Part shown: one piece after another, positions 1 through 10,417 of the stretch
Layout: each line of letters begins with the position of its first letter
How positions within the stretch are numbered: position 1 is the first letter of the stretch
NCBI GenBank assembly: GCA_016124945.1
Contig: WGMT01000063.1
Coordinates: 1 to 64,000, forward strand
Source of the DNA: a bacterium
Lineage (GTDB): Bacteria > Chloroflexota > Anaerolineae > Caldilineales > Caldilineaceae
Length of the DNA stretch: 64,000 nucleotides
Direction: 5' to 3'
Made by a program: the position numbers and the translations under genes
The notes under the pieces: generated by a model
The model's database searches: none
Seen by the model: the letters and a program-made list of their open reading frames with translations, nothing else
What the model was told of the DNA's origin: nothing

Positions 1-96
1 CACGCAACACGCAACACGCAACACGCAACACGCAACACGCAACACGCAACACGCAACACGCAACACGCAACACGCAACACGCAACACGCAACACGC
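1..96. repeat. Heptanucleotide tandem array (CACGCAA)n
   Basis: The window opens inside an uninterrupted array of the 7-base unit CACGCAA, about 13.7 copies, ending at base 96. The array may extend beyond the left edge. It is a simple-sequence repeat of the same flavour as the short degenerate units in other gaps of this window (for example the TAGTGCG units near 2485). It has no spacer/repeat alternation, so it is not a CRISPR array. No partner arm on the opposite strand is visible here. Bases 97-198 hold only the leader of the next gene. Confidence 0.95.
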
Positions 97-201
97 CCTC
101 TTTTCCCCAACTAGCGCACTGTTCCCTCTTGATTTATACTAAACACCCGTAGTCTCTTCTTCTCTTTACCCCGCACCCAAATATCTGGAAGGAATTGAGT
201 G

Positions 202-1185
202 ATGATTAAAATTGCCGAGGTTCTGCCGCCGCGCCCATCTCCGCTGTGGCGGATGGTAAAGCAGTGCGGCGTCGATTATGTGGTGGGCAGCATGGACATG
301 AGTACGCTGAACACCGCCCGCACCAAGGACGAACTGCCTTGGGGCTACATGTCTCTGCTGCGCGTGAAAACCGCCTACGAAGACGCCGGCTTCAAGTTCG
401 ACGTTCTTGAAAGCCGCCCGCCGCTGAACAAAGCCAAATTGGGCCTGCCCGGCCGCGACGAGGAGATCGAAACCGTCATCGATCTGCTCACCAACATGGG
501 CAAGCTGGGCATCGGTGTCTGGTGCTACGAGTGGATGCCGGTGATGAACTGGATGCGTACCTCCACCACCATCCCCACCCGTGGCGGTGCGCTGGTGACC
601 GGTTACGATCACAGCCTGATGAAAAACGCACCGCTCACCGAATACGGCGAAGTGGGCGAAGACAAACTCTGGGAAAACCTGGAATACTTCCTCAAGGCAA
701 TTGTGCCTGTGGCCGAGGAAGCCGGCGTCCAACTGGCCATGCACCCCGACGATCCGCCCTTGTCGCCCATCCGCGGGCTTGGGCGCATCATGCGTAGTGT
801 GGACAACTACCAGCGTCTGATCGATCTCTACCCCAGCCCCATGAACGGCGTCACCCTCTGCCAGGGCAACTTCACGCTGATGACAGACGATCTGCCCAGC
901 GCCATCCGCCACTTCGGCAAACAGGACAAGATCTTCTTCGTCCACTTCCGCGATGTACAGGGGACGCCTGACCACTTCCACGAAACCTTCCACGACGACG
1001 GCAAGACCAACATGCTCGAATGCATGAAGGCCTACCGCGACATTGGCTACGAAGGCGTCTTGCGCCCCGATCACGTTCCCACCATGGAAGGCGACAGCAA
1101 CGACAACGCCGGGTACTCGGCCATCGGTCGTCTCTTTGCCATCGGTTACATCAAGGGGCTGCGACAAGCAGTCTATGCAGAATAA
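202..1185 (+). CDS. uxuA: Mannonate dehydratase (UxuA)
   Basis: D-mannonate dehydratase removes water from D-mannonate to give 2-keto-3-deoxygluconate in cytoplasmic hexuronate catabolism. The 327-aa product shares the UxuA signatures CYEWMPVMNW (about residue 108), an AMHPDDPP metal-site motif, GVTLCQGNF, FVHFRDVQG, LRPDH and AGYSAIGRL near the C-terminus. It is shorter than the roughly 394-aa E. coli enzyme because the long insertion after the PVxDW motif is missing. A GTG at 199 is in frame, but ATG 202 sits 7 bases after an AAGGAA ribosome site and is preferred. The next gene is another sugar-acid dehydratase, which supports a sugar-acid pathway. The DHGH motif of E. coli reads DHVP here, a small departure at a conserved position. 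Confidence 0.88.
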   Translation: MIKIAEVLPPRPSPLWRMVKQCGVDYVVGSMDMSTLNTARTKDELPWGYMSLLRVKTAYEDAGFKFDVLESRPPLNKAKLGLPGRDEEIETVIDLLTNMGKLGIGVWCYEWMPVMNWMRTSTTIPTRGGALVTGYDHSLMKNAPLTEYGEVGEDKLWENLEYFLKAIVPVAEEAGVQLAMHPDDPPLSPIRGLGRIMRSVDNYQRLIDLYPSPMNGVTLCQGNFTLMTDDLPSAIRHFGKQDKIFFVHFRDVQGTPDHFHETFHDDGKTNMLECMKAYRDIGYEGVLRPDHVPTMEGDSNDNAGYSAIGRLFAIGYIKGLRQAVYAE

Positions 1186-1320
1186 TTTACGATTTGCGAT
1201 TTACGATTGTCTCGTTGGGGAAGTGAACTGTAGGCTTGTTTGATAGCCGGTCAACAACGAAACAAGCCCAAAACGGCATCACATCCTCGGCCAGACAATC
1301 GTCAATCGAAAATCGTAAAT
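1185..1320. repeat. Inverted pair of TTTACGATT-type repeats after uxuA
   Basis: Arms at 1185-1212 and 1293-1320 are 28 bases each and complementary with two mismatches. Each arm is built from degenerate ATTTACG/GATTG units. A second, inner pair (GGCTTGTTT and AAACAAGCC) lies between them. The left arm overlaps the end of uxuA: its stop codon is inside the repeat. A related repeat recurs at 20084-20237 and as a single arm near 8697. It could act as a transcript-end hairpin, but there is no clean U-tract. Confidence 0.85.
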
Positions 1321-1339
1321 CCATAACTGGGGGCTTTCC

Positions 1340-2479
1340 ATGAAAATCACAGACGTACAGTGTTACCCCGTTTGGGGTGGCGCGCGGAACTTCCTCTTTG
1401 TGGTGGTAGACACCGACGAGGGGATCTATGGGGTAGGCGAAGCAGGCATCACCAGCCGTGAACTGGCCGTAATCGGCGCGGTGGAAAACTTCCGCGACAT
1501 TCTAATTGGGCAAGATCCGTTCCGGGTCGAGCACATCTGGCAACTGCTCTTCCGCGGCGGCTTTTTCCCGGCGCAGCGCATCCTCACCTCGGCCATGTCG
1601 GCCATCGACATCGCCCTGTGGGACATCAAGGGCAAGGCGCTCAATGTGCCCATCTACGATCTGCTGGGCGGGTTGGTGCGCGACAAGGTTGTCTGCTACC
1701 CGCACAACCGCGGCGAAGTGGGCAACATCCAGACGTTGATCGATTCGTGCTTGGAGACGAAGGAACAGGGCTGGAAGTTCGTGCGCTGGGGGCTGCCCAA
1801 CGACGGCCAGATCCTCGAACCACGGCAGGCTGTGCGCCAAACCATCAAGCAGTTCCAGGCCGTACGCGAAGCTGTGGGCGAAGAGATTGAGATCTGCTTC
1901 GACGTGCATACCCGCCTCGACCTGCCCGAAGCCGTCTGGCTTTGCCAGGAAGTGGAACAGTTCAACCCCTTCTTCATCGAAGACCCGTTGCGCTGTGAGA
2001 ACCCCGACTCGTTTAAAACACTACGCCCGCGTACCCGTGTGCCGCTAGCGGCGGGTGAACAGTTCTCATCGAAGTGGGAATTCCGCCAGCTTATCGAGGA
2101 AGAGTGGATCGACTACGCCCGTATCGATCTCTGCATCGTCGGCGGCTTCACCGAAGCGCGCAAGATTACCGGCTGGTGCGAGACCCACTACATTCAACTC
2201 GCCGTGCACAATCCGCTCGGTCCTATTTCCAGCGCGGCCTGCCTGCAAATGAGCCTGGCTACCCCGCTCGTCGGCGTGCAGGAACAGCCACGCGCCACCG
2301 GCACCGTCCTCACCGACGTGGTGCCCGTGCAGCCGGAATGGAAGGACGGCTACCTCCTCGCCCCCACCCGCCCCGGCCTCGGCATCGAGTTCGACCGCGA
2401 AGCCGCCAAGAAACACCCCTTCCAACAGCGCGAAATGCCGCAGTTGAGACGGTTGGATGGATCGTTTACGAATTGGTAG
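1340..2479 (+). CDS. Enolase-superfamily sugar-acid dehydratase (galactonate dehydratase-like)
   Basis: A 379-aa member of the mandelate racemase/muconate lactonizing group, probably a cytoplasmic acid-sugar dehydratase. The N-terminal capping domain carries LLGG and SAIDIALWDIKG. The barrel has the metal ligands in CFDVH (Asp followed two residues later by His, as in DgoD-type enzymes), FIEDPL and AAGEQ, and the C-terminal base region AVHNPLGPISSAA. The D-x-H arrangement favours the DgoD/mannonate-dehydratase-like branch over mandelate racemase or the KxK glucarate branch. It directly follows uxuA, so its substrate is probably an aldonate or uronate derivative. The exact substrate cannot be read from sequence alone. 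Confidence 0.85.
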   Translation: MKITDVQCYPVWGGARNFLFVVVDTDEGIYGVGEAGITSRELAVIGAVENFRDILIGQDPFRVEHIWQLLFRGGFFPAQRILTSAMSAIDIALWDIKGKALNVPIYDLLGGLVRDKVVCYPHNRGEVGNIQTLIDSCLETKEQGWKFVRWGLPNDGQILEPRQAVRQTIKQFQAVREAVGEEIEICFDVHTRLDLPEAVWLCQEVEQFNPFFIEDPLRCENPDSFKTLRPRTRVPLAAGEQFSSKWEFRQLIEEEWIDYARIDLCIVGGFTEARKITGWCETHYIQLAVHNPLGPISSAACLQMSLATPLVGVQEQPRATGTVLTDVVPVQPEWKDGYLLAPTRPGLGIEFDREAAKKHPFQQREMPQLRRLDGSFTNW

Positions 2480-2484
2480 CGAGA

Positions 2485-2542
2485 TAGTGCGTAGTGCGTA
2501 GTCCGTCAACGGGATCACCTCCGTTCTACGCACTACGCACTA
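2485..2542. repeat. Perfect 17-bp inverted repeat of TAGTGCG units
   Basis: TAGTGCGTAGTGCGTAG at 2485-2501 is the exact complement of 2526-2542, with a 24-base spacer. The arm is itself a tandem of an 8-base unit. It starts six bases after the stop codon of the enolase gene and could serve as its transcript-end hairpin. A single copy of the same unit lies at about 59503-59519. Confidence 0.9.
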
Positions 2543-2639
2543 CCATTTTGTCTCTCCGCCACAAATTGCCCTCAAGCACTTCCTCCACGATAATGAGAGA
2601 ATCTTTCCGACTTTTCTCTTTCCTGGAGGAAGTGTGACT

Positions 2640-4106
2640 ATGAATCTTTCTGACCCCTCTCTACTACGCACACAGGCGTACGTCAACGGCGCGTGGATCG
2701 ATGCCGACGACGGCCGCACGACGCCGATTTACAACCCCGCCACCGGTGACATTGTCGCCCATGTGCCCCGCCTGGGCGTGGATGAGACCCGCCGCGCCAT
2801 CGATGCCGCCGCTGTCGCCTTCGAGTCCTGGCGCAAAAAGACGGGCAAAGAGCGCGCCAAAATCCTGCGCCGCTGGGCCGACCTGATGCTGGAAAACCAG
2901 GACGATCTAGCCGTGATCCTCACCAGCGAGCAGGGCAAGCCGCTGGCCGAAGCGCGCGGGGAAATCGCCTACGCCGCCTCATTCCTGGAGTGGTTCGGTG
3001 AAGAGGCCAAACGCGTTTACGGCGACACCATCCCCAGCTACCAGGCCGACCGCCGTATCGTGGTGACAAAGCAGCCCATCGGCGTCTGCGCCGGGATTAC
3101 GCCGTGGAACTTCCCGGCAGGCATGATCACGCGCAAGGGCGCGCCGGCGATTGCCGTGGGTTGTACCATGATCTTCAAGCCTGCCGAACAGACGCCCCTC
3201 TCCGCGCTAGCGTTGTGTGTCCTTGCCGAACGGGCTGGGTTGCCGGCAGGCGTGCTCAACGTTGTCACCGGCGCCGCTGAGGACGCTGCCACCATCGGCG
3301 GCGAGTTGACCGCCAACCCCACGGTACGCGCCCTCAGCTTCACCGGCTCCACCGAAGTGGGCAAAATCCTCATGAAGCAGTGCGCCGACACCGTCAAGCG
3401 CGTGTCGCTGGAATTGGGCGGCAACGCGCCCTTCATCGTCTTCGACGACGCTGATGTGGACGAAGCCGTGGCCGGCGCAATTGCGTCCAAATACCGCAAC
3501 GCCGGGCAGACCTGTGTCTGCGCCAACCGCATCTATGTGCAAGACGACGTCTACGATCTCTTCGCTCAGAAGCTGGCGGCGGCGGTACAGTCTATGCGCG
3601 TCGGCTCCGGCTTCGAGGACGGCGTCGCCATCGGCCCGCTGATCGACGATGCGGCGCTGGCCAAGGTCGAACGTCTTGTGGCCGACGCAACGAGCAAGGG
3701 CGCGCAGGTGGTCACCGGTGGGCAGCGGCTGGGCAACAGCGGCACTTTCTTCCTGCCCACCGTTCTCACGGGCGTCACTGCCGACATGGAAATGAACGAC
3801 GTTGAGATTTTCGGCCCTGTAGCAGCACTTCAGCGCTTCCACACCGAAGAAGAGGCCGTCCGCCTGGCCAATGACACACCCTACGGTCTCGCCGTCTACT
3901 TCTTCACGCGTGACGTAGGCCGTGTCTGGCGAGTGGCCGAAGGGCTGGATTACGGCATCGTCGGCATCAACACAGGCCTCATCTCCACCGAAGTGGCCCC
4001 CTTTGGCGGCTTTAAAGAATCGGGCCTGGGCCGCGAAGGCTCGAAGTACGGCGTAGACGAATGGTTGGAGATCAAGTATTTGTGTATGGCGGGGATTGAT
4101 AAGTGA
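2640..4106 (+). CDS. gabD: NAD(P)+-dependent succinate-semialdehyde dehydrogenase type
   Basis: A 488-aa aldehyde dehydrogenase, full length for the GabD group, oxidising a semialdehyde to its acid in the cytoplasm. The general base is Glu258 (LELGGNAP) and the catalytic nucleophile Cys292 (AGQTCVCANR), 34 residues apart as usual. FTGSTEVGK forms the cofactor-binding stretch, and PFGGFKESGLGREGS marks the C-terminal part of the family. ATG 2640 lies 10 bases after GGAGG; a GTG at 2634 is too close to it. The next gene is a class III aminotransferase, so the pair can remove an omega-amino group and oxidise the resulting aldehyde, as in 4-aminobutyrate, putrescine or diaminobutyrate breakdown. 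The natural semialdehyde is uncertain. Confidence 0.87.
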   Translation: MNLSDPSLLRTQAYVNGAWIDADDGRTTPIYNPATGDIVAHVPRLGVDETRRAIDAAAVAFESWRKKTGKERAKILRRWADLMLENQDDLAVILTSEQGKPLAEARGEIAYAASFLEWFGEEAKRVYGDTIPSYQADRRIVVTKQPIGVCAGITPWNFPAGMITRKGAPAIAVGCTMIFKPAEQTPLSALALCVLAERAGLPAGVLNVVTGAAEDAATIGGELTANPTVRALSFTGSTEVGKILMKQCADTVKRVSLELGGNAPFIVFDDADVDEAVAGAIASKYRNAGQTCVCANRIYVQDDVYDLFAQKLAAAVQSMRVGSGFEDGVAIGPLIDDAALAKVERLVADATSKGAQVVTGGQRLGNSGTFFLPTVLTGVTADMEMNDVEIFGPVAALQRFHTEEEAVRLANDTPYGLAVYFFTRDVGRVWRVAEGLDYGIVGINTGLISTEVAPFGGFKESGLGREGSKYGVDEWLEIKYLCMAGIDK

Positions 4107-4347
4107 GGGATCGGGGACCTAGCCACACATCACTTTGGTTTTTCGGGCTGACTAGCGCCGGTTGAGTAGCGAAGCGTATCGAAACCAAGCGGGTTAACGA
4201 GATCTGCCCCTTTGTAGACCCGCTCCTTGGTTTCGTTTGGTACAGGCGTTGCGCCATAACGGCTCGCAGACTCGCCTACTCAACCGGCAAGGCCGCGGCG
4301 TCGCTAGTCTGGTGACCAAAGTGATGTGTGGCTAGGTCCCCGATCCC
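4107..4347. repeat. 241-bp nested palindrome with perfect 33-bp terminal inverted repeats
   Basis: The gap begins directly after the gabD stop. Bases 4107-4139 are the exact reverse complement of 4315-4347. Further complementary pairs are nested inside: GACTAGCG with CGCTAGTC, GCCGGTTGAGTAG with CTACTCAACCGGC, and CGAAACCAAG with CTTGGTTTCG. The element can therefore fold almost end to end. It resembles a small non-autonomous palindromic element, but no clear target-site duplication or ORF is seen. The following bases to 4390 repeat short CCCCGATC/CCCAGTC units. Confidence 0.88.
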
Positions 4348-4422
4348 CAGTCCCTGATCCCCGATCCCTAGTCCCCGATCCCCAGTCCCTTCCACAACCT
4401 TATTCAAATTTAGGAGCACCCA

Positions 4423-5775
<1,353 letters not shown>

Positions 5776-5787
5776 AAAAAAATGAAT

Positions 5788-5869
5788 GATGAATAATGAA
5801 TGGGGTGCGGCGCTTTTCCCTTTTGACAGGCCATCAGGCTAGAGCACCAATCTTCATTCATTATTCATC
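5788..5869. repeat. 15-bp inverted repeat of GAATAAT units
   Basis: GATGAATAATGAATG at 5788-5802 is exactly complementary to 5855-5869. Extra GAATGA units extend both arms imperfectly. It sits between the aminotransferase stop and the MalT-like gene. Closely related arms recur at 29890-29996. Confidence 0.88.
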
Positions 5870-5931
5870 CTCTCCACTCTACCGGGAATTTTCCTACCGA
5901 CTTCGTCGCCTTTTCCTGCGTAAATCGCTAC

Positions 5932-8685
5932 ATGACAACTGCGCTGCTCAACACCAAACTGCAAACGCCGCTGCTGCGAACAGACTGGGTGGTTCGTCGC
6001 CGGTTGATCGCGCAGATTGAAGACGGCCTCGCCCAACGGCGTAAGCTCACCGTCGTCGCCGCGCCGGCCGGCTTCGGCAAGACAACGCTGATCCTCGATT
6101 GGCTTGCTGCCAAACCGCGTCCTCACGCCTGGGTGACACTCGACGAACAGGACAACGATCTCTACCGCTTCTGGCGCTATGGCATTGCCGCCCTGCAACG
6201 GGTGGACCCTGCTATCGGTGAATCTGTCCTGGCTTCTCTGGAGACGGCACGGCCGGCCGCCGAAACGTTGGTGACAGCGTTGATCAACGATCTGGTGATG
6301 TCGGGGATCTTTGATGATGAGGATGATCGAGATGATGTGATTGTCCTCGTGTTGGATGACTACCACTTCATTGAATCGTCGGTAATTCACAGCAGCGTCA
6401 ACTTTTTGCTCGACAACCTGCCCGCTCAACTGCATGTCGTACTCACCACCCGCGCCGATCCACCGCTTAACCTGGCCCGCCGGCGCGCCCGATTGACGCT
6501 TACCGAGATCCGCGCCGCCGATCTGCGCTTTGCCGAAGACGAAGCCGCCGCCTACTTCAACCAGGCTATGCACCTCAACCTGACCCCCACCGAAATTCAG
6601 GTGCTGGAAAAGCGCACCGAAGGCTGGATCGTCGGGCTGCAACTGGCGGCACTTTCTCTGCGTGAACAGGCGGATCGCCACGCCTTTGTCCATGCATTGG
6701 CCGGCGACGACCGCTACATCGGCGACTACCTGATCGAAGAGGTGCTCAACCAACAGCCGCCCGCCGTACAGGATTTTCTACTCAAGACCTCGATCCTCGA
6801 GCGTTTCAACGCCGCGCTCTGTTGCGCCGTCACCGGTGTGGACGAGAGCGCGCAGATCCTCGAAGAACTGGATCGGGGCCATCTCTTCGTCACCCCCCTC
6901 GATCGAGGACGGCGCTGGTTTCGCTATCACCGTCTTTTTGCCGACCTCTTACAGCATCAGCTACACCTGAAAAGCAACGGCCACACCGCCGAACTCCAGC
7001 ATCGCGCCGTGGCCTGGTACGCCGAGAACGACTTTGCCGAAGAAGCAGTCCGCATCGCGCTTGCCATTCCCGACCATGCATTGGCCGCCGACCTCATTGA
7101 GCGTTTCGCCCTGAGCATGCGCAACGAACGCGGCATCGCCATGCCCGAAGCCTGGATGCAGGCCCTGCCCGACGCCATCTACGCCGACCGGCCCATGCTT
7201 GCCGCCATCCGCGCCGAAGCACTGCTTTACGTGCCCGACATCCAAGCGCTTAGCGATGCCGCCACGTGGCTTAACCGCGCCGCCGAAATTCTGGACCAAA
7301 AGCAAGACGATTCCATCGAAACAAGGCAGACCCGCGGCTATGTCGCCGGCCTGCGCGCCATCTACTCCGTGCACAGCGGACAGACGCCCAGCCAGATGAT
7401 CGACAGTATCGATCGGGCGCTCGAACTGCTCCCCGATACCCACTGGGCGCGCAGCAAACGTGCGTCCATGCTTGTGAGCCAGGGGCTGGCCCGCATCTCC
7501 ACCGATGAAATTGCCCTGGCTGAAGCAACCCTCAGCCGAGCCATTGTGCAGAGTGGCAAGATTGGCGCGCACTGTGCCCAGATTTTGGCTGTCTACGGCC
7601 TCTTTCTGATCGAACGCGGCCGCGGTGATCTCACGAAAGCCGAAGAAATGACCCGCTCATTGTTGACGCAACTGAGCGACCGCGCCGACCGTGTCCCCGC
7701 GATTGGTGCGCTCTACCTGCAACTGGGCATGATCCAACTCGAACGCAACGAACTCGACACGGCCCAGGCCAACCTCGAATTCGGCCTCGCCCAAATTCCA
7801 CTCAGCGGTGAGTACGGCATCGAGATGAACGGATTGTCCACCCTTGCCCGGCTGCATCTGGCACGGGGAAATGCGGAGAGCGCTGCTCGCCCGTTAGATC
7901 AGATCCGCCGCGTCATCAAGAACATCTCGCAGCTTGTGGGCGACGACTATCTTCTGCTTTTGCATACGCGCTTCTGGCCGTGGACCTTGTTAAGCGATGC
8001 TCAAATTGCCGAAGCGATGGAACTGGCCGATCATGTCCTTGCTGCGCCGCCGCCGCCCAGCCCGTCACTGCTCGGTCAGCCAAGGGCAGATTATGTGCGT
8101 CTCCTGGCTGCTGTGCGTGTGCGCTTGCACCAACACCGCAGTGGACAGAATATTCTGCTGACGCCGCTGGTCGCACTGCTTTTGCCACACCAGGCAATGG
8201 CACAACAGGCCGGGTGGACATCCCGCGTAGTCGAAGTGGCGATCCACCTTGCCCTGCTCCACCACGCTCAGGACAACACCGCCGCCGCCCTCGCTGCTCT
8301 GGAACCGGCGTTGGTACACGCCGCTGTGCAGCGCAGTCTCCGTCCTCTTTTGGATGAGGGCGAACCCATGCGTCAACTATTGCAAAGCGCCGTCGCCCGT
8401 GGCGTGCACCCTGAAAGGGCGCGCCAAATTCTCGAACAGTTCCCCGCAGCAGAACAAGCTGCCACGCCTCCGCCCACCCAATCCCCTTTGATCGAACCCC
8501 TCAACGACCGCGAAGAAGCGATCTTGCGCCTGCTCGCCCAAAAACGCTCGCGCCAGGAAATCGCCGACGATCTTATCCTCTCCATCAACACCGTCAAATG
8601 GCACATCAACAACCTCTACGCTAAGCTCGGCGTCGAAAAACGCAACGAAGCGATCTTGCGCGCGGGAGAACTGGGAATTCTGTGA
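5932..8685 (+). CDS. MalT/LuxR-type ATP-dependent transcriptional activator
   Basis: A 917-aa STAND-type regulator. The N-terminal NTPase has Walker A APAGFGKTT at residues 44-52 and a Walker B stretch VLVLDDYHF near 140, followed by the TTRADPPL sensor region. The middle is helical, TPR-like and probably binds an inducer. Residues about 850-917 form a LuxR helix-turn-helix (LNDREEAILRLLAQKRSRQEIA, then INTVKWHINNLYAKLGVEKRNEAI, each described here as separate parts). It closes the plus-strand catabolic block, so it may control those genes, but no operator was identified. It could instead act elsewhere, since Chloroflexota carry many such proteins. The ATG 5932 start leaves a complete NTPase domain. 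Confidence 0.9.
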   Translation: MTTALLNTKLQTPLLRTDWVVRRRLIAQIEDGLAQRRKLTVVAAPAGFGKTTLILDWLAAKPRPHAWVTLDEQDNDLYRFWRYGIAALQRVDPAIGESVLASLETARPAAETLVTALINDLVMSGIFDDEDDRDDVIVLVLDDYHFIESSVIHSSVNFLLDNLPAQLHVVLTTRADPPLNLARRRARLTLTEIRAADLRFAEDEAAAYFNQAMHLNLTPTEIQVLEKRTEGWIVGLQLAALSLREQADRHAFVHALAGDDRYIGDYLIEEVLNQQPPAVQDFLLKTSILERFNAALCCAVTGVDESAQILEELDRGHLFVTPLDRGRRWFRYHRLFADLLQHQLHLKSNGHTAELQHRAVAWYAENDFAEEAVRIALAIPDHALAADLIERFALSMRNERGIAMPEAWMQALPDAIYADRPMLAAIRAEALLYVPDIQALSDAATWLNRAAEILDQKQDDSIETRQTRGYVAGLRAIYSVHSGQTPSQMIDSIDRALELLPDTHWARSKRASMLVSQGLARISTDEIALAEATLSRAIVQSGKIGAHCAQILAVYGLFLIERGRGDLTKAEEMTRSLLTQLSDRADRVPAIGALYLQLGMIQLERNELDTAQANLEFGLAQIPLSGEYGIEMNGLSTLARLHLARGNAESAARPLDQIRRVIKNISQLVGDDYLLLLHTRFWPWTLLSDAQIAEAMELADHVLAAPPPPSPSLLGQPRADYVRLLAAVRVRLHQHRSGQNILLTPLVALLLPHQAMAQQAGWTSRVVEVAIHLALLHHAQDNTAAALAALEPALVHAAVQRSLRPLLDEGEPMRQLLQSAVARGVHPERARQILEQFPAAEQAATPPPTQSPLIEPLNDREEAILRLLAQKRSRQEIADDLILSINTVKWHINNLYAKLGVEKRNEAILRAGELGIL

Positions 8686-8782
8686 CGAGTGACGATCGTC
8701 AATCGTAAATCGCCCACCCTTTTTCCCACCCTTTTTCAACGGATCGGGTGGTGCGTTTGCGCGTCCTCTTTGCAATACTGGC

Positions 8783-8875
8783 GTTGTCGATATGAGCCGT
8801 AGGTTGGGTTTTCAGCGCACTCCTAATACAAACTTTGCCATTTCGGCTGCAGCGCTGAAAACCCAACGAGACAAC
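8783..8875. repeat. Inverted repeat upstream of the M50 protease gene
   Basis: GTTGGGTTTTCAGCGC at 8803-8818 is the exact complement of 8852-8867. An outer GTTGTC/GACAAC pair (8783-8788 and 8870-8875) extends the stem. The structure ends 16 bases before the next start codon, so it would lie in the leader of that transcript or end the upstream one. The gap 8686-8782 otherwise holds only a short TCGTCAATCGTAAATCG repeat arm. Confidence 0.85.
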
Positions 8876-8891
8876 AATAGGAGAACCAATC

Positions 8892-10046
8892 ATGATGACC
8901 CAAACCCAGACGCAACCGACGACGCGTCCGCCGCGGTGGCGGCAGATTGCCCTGAGTATCGTGCTGCTGGCGGCCTCGGCAGGTGGTGGCTTTTTGTTTG
9001 CGACGGTGCTCTTTTCCAACCCCACAATGGACGCCGTAGCTGATGAAGTGCCGTTGTGGGCCTTCCTTGGCATCCTCGTCCTTGGTGTGTTTCTGCCGCT
9101 GGCGCTGCACGAAGTAGGACACCTCATCGGCGGGCTGCTGGTGGGCTTTCGCTTTGCCCTCTTTGTGGTGGGGCCAATCAAGATCTACCGCGCCGGAGAC
9201 GGCATTCGTTTTGAGCTAAACCGTCACCTTGGCCTGATTGGCGGTGTGGCCGCCTCGTACCCCACCGACTCCCGTGACCTGACGCGCCGAATGGCTGTGG
9301 TGACGGCCGCCGGGCCGGCCATGAGCGCGCTGCTCGTCATCCTCGGCGCGGTGACATTGTGGCTGCTGTCGCCACAGGCTGCCCCCGAACTGTGGCTGCT
9401 GACGGTGATGATCGTGCTTGGATCGGCGGGTGTTTTCGCCGGTGTGATGATTCCTGCACGCACGAGTGGCTTTCTTACGGATCGTGCTCGGCTGCAACTC
9501 CTCTTGCGCGGGGACGCCGCCTCGCAGCGCAGCGCCGCTGCCCTGGCCATCACCTCGGCCACGATGTCGGGTGTGCGCCCGCGCGATTGGGATCGGGCGT
9601 TGATCGAGCAGGGCATCGCCCACCAGGACGGCATCCTCGACGATTTGACGGGCCATCTCTTCGCCTACGCCCACTTCCTCGACAGCGAAGACGTGGAACG
9701 CGCCGGGGCCGCCCTGGATTACGTCCTGGCGCGGGCGCAGGATCTGCCGGGCATGATGCAGCCAGGTCTTTTCCTCGAAGCGGCCTACTTTGCCGCCATC
9801 CACCGCCAGGACGCAACGGCGGCGCGGCAGTGGTTTGGCCAGGGCAAGGGCGGCATGGTGGACCCGCACAACCGCCTGCGCGCTGAGGCGGCTGTCCTCT
9901 TGGCCGAGGGTGACCACGCCGCCGCCCGCGCCAAAGCCGAAGAAGGGCTGGGCCTGATCCACCGCGCCGGCGAGCCGGGATCGGCGGTGATGGAGTTGGA
10001 GGAGTTGCAGATGATGAGGGATTGGGGATTGGGGACTAGGGATTAG
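8892..10046 (+). CDS. M50-type intramembrane zinc peptidase-like protein
   Basis: A 384-aa membrane protein. The zinc motif HEVGH at residues 73-77 lies inside a hydrophobic helix, as in site-2 proteases. Other membrane segments are near residues 17-38, 55-72, 135-160 and 165-182. The second half is soluble, alanine-rich and possibly TPR-like. The LDG-type third ligand of M50 was not identified with confidence, so activity is an inference. The last eleven codons and the stop fall in a run of GGGGATTGGGGACTAGG repeats, so the C-terminal tail appears to be supplied by the intergenic repeat. Two adjacent ATGs (8892, 8895) follow a GGAG site. The next two genes include another intramembrane protease. 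Confidence 0.75.
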   Translation: MMTQTQTQPTTRPPRWRQIALSIVLLAASAGGGFLFATVLFSNPTMDAVADEVPLWAFLGILVLGVFLPLALHEVGHLIGGLLVGFRFALFVVGPIKIYRAGDGIRFELNRHLGLIGGVAASYPTDSRDLTRRMAVVTAAGPAMSALLVILGAVTLWLLSPQAAPELWLLTVMIVLGSAGVFAGVMIPARTSGFLTDRARLQLLLRGDAASQRSAAALAITSATMSGVRPRDWDRALIEQGIAHQDGILDDLTGHLFAYAHFLDSEDVERAGAALDYVLARAQDLPGMMQPGLFLEAAYFAAIHRQDATAARQWFGQGKGGMVDPHNRLRAEAAVLLAEGDHAAARAKAEEGLGLIHRAGEPGSAVMELEELQMMRDWGLGTRD

Positions 10047-10082
10047 GTGGAGATTGTCCCGTTGCTTGGGGACGATGGTGGG

Positions 10083-10206
10083 GCATAGGCGCGTAGAGCA
10101 AGTGCCGGGGACTTCACGTTGGACGTGACGCCAGGAGTGAATGACCCGTCTCGCTGCGGCGAAAAGTCCCCGGCACTTTCGCCGACTCTTAACTTAACGC
10201 CTATGC
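10083..10206. repeat. Inverted repeat in the 10.05-10.42 kb gap
   Basis: AGTGCCGGGGACTT at 10101-10114 is exactly complementary to 10164-10177, and the outer GCATAGGCG (10083-10091) pairs with CGCCTATGC (10198-10206). Similar AGTGCCGGGGAC words occur near 47180, ahead of a GTPase gene. Confidence 0.85.
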
Positions 10207-10226
10207 GTTGGCGGGGTGACGCTGAG

Positions 10227-10402
10227 ATTGGGTGATTGGGGAATCTGCTCAGGCACTGACGGCTCGGACCACCGGGACGCCAATTGGGCGAGATCGTGGC
10301 GTCCAGCTGATTGCGCACCCGTGGCGACGACAAGCCCACGCAGAGGCAACGCACCCAACGAATCCACAATCGCCGAATCCCCCAATCGCTCAATCTCATT
10401 TC
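10227..10402. repeat. Second dyad of GATTGGG units before the 86-aa gene
   Basis: An arm containing GAGATTGGGTGATTGGGGAATC at about 10228-10250 (given here as one 22-base region, with units GATTGGG) is matched imperfectly by GAATCCCCC-AATCGCTCAATC at about 10375-10399. The bases between include a shorter complementary pair around GGGACGCCA/TGGCGTCC. No coding sequence is supported in 10047-10417. Confidence 0.7.
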
Positions 10403-10417
10403 TGAACGAGAACTATC

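Noticed and set aside
1..96. Possible CRISPR array at the left edge
   Set aside because: The unit is only 7 bases with no spacers; it is a simple tandem repeat.
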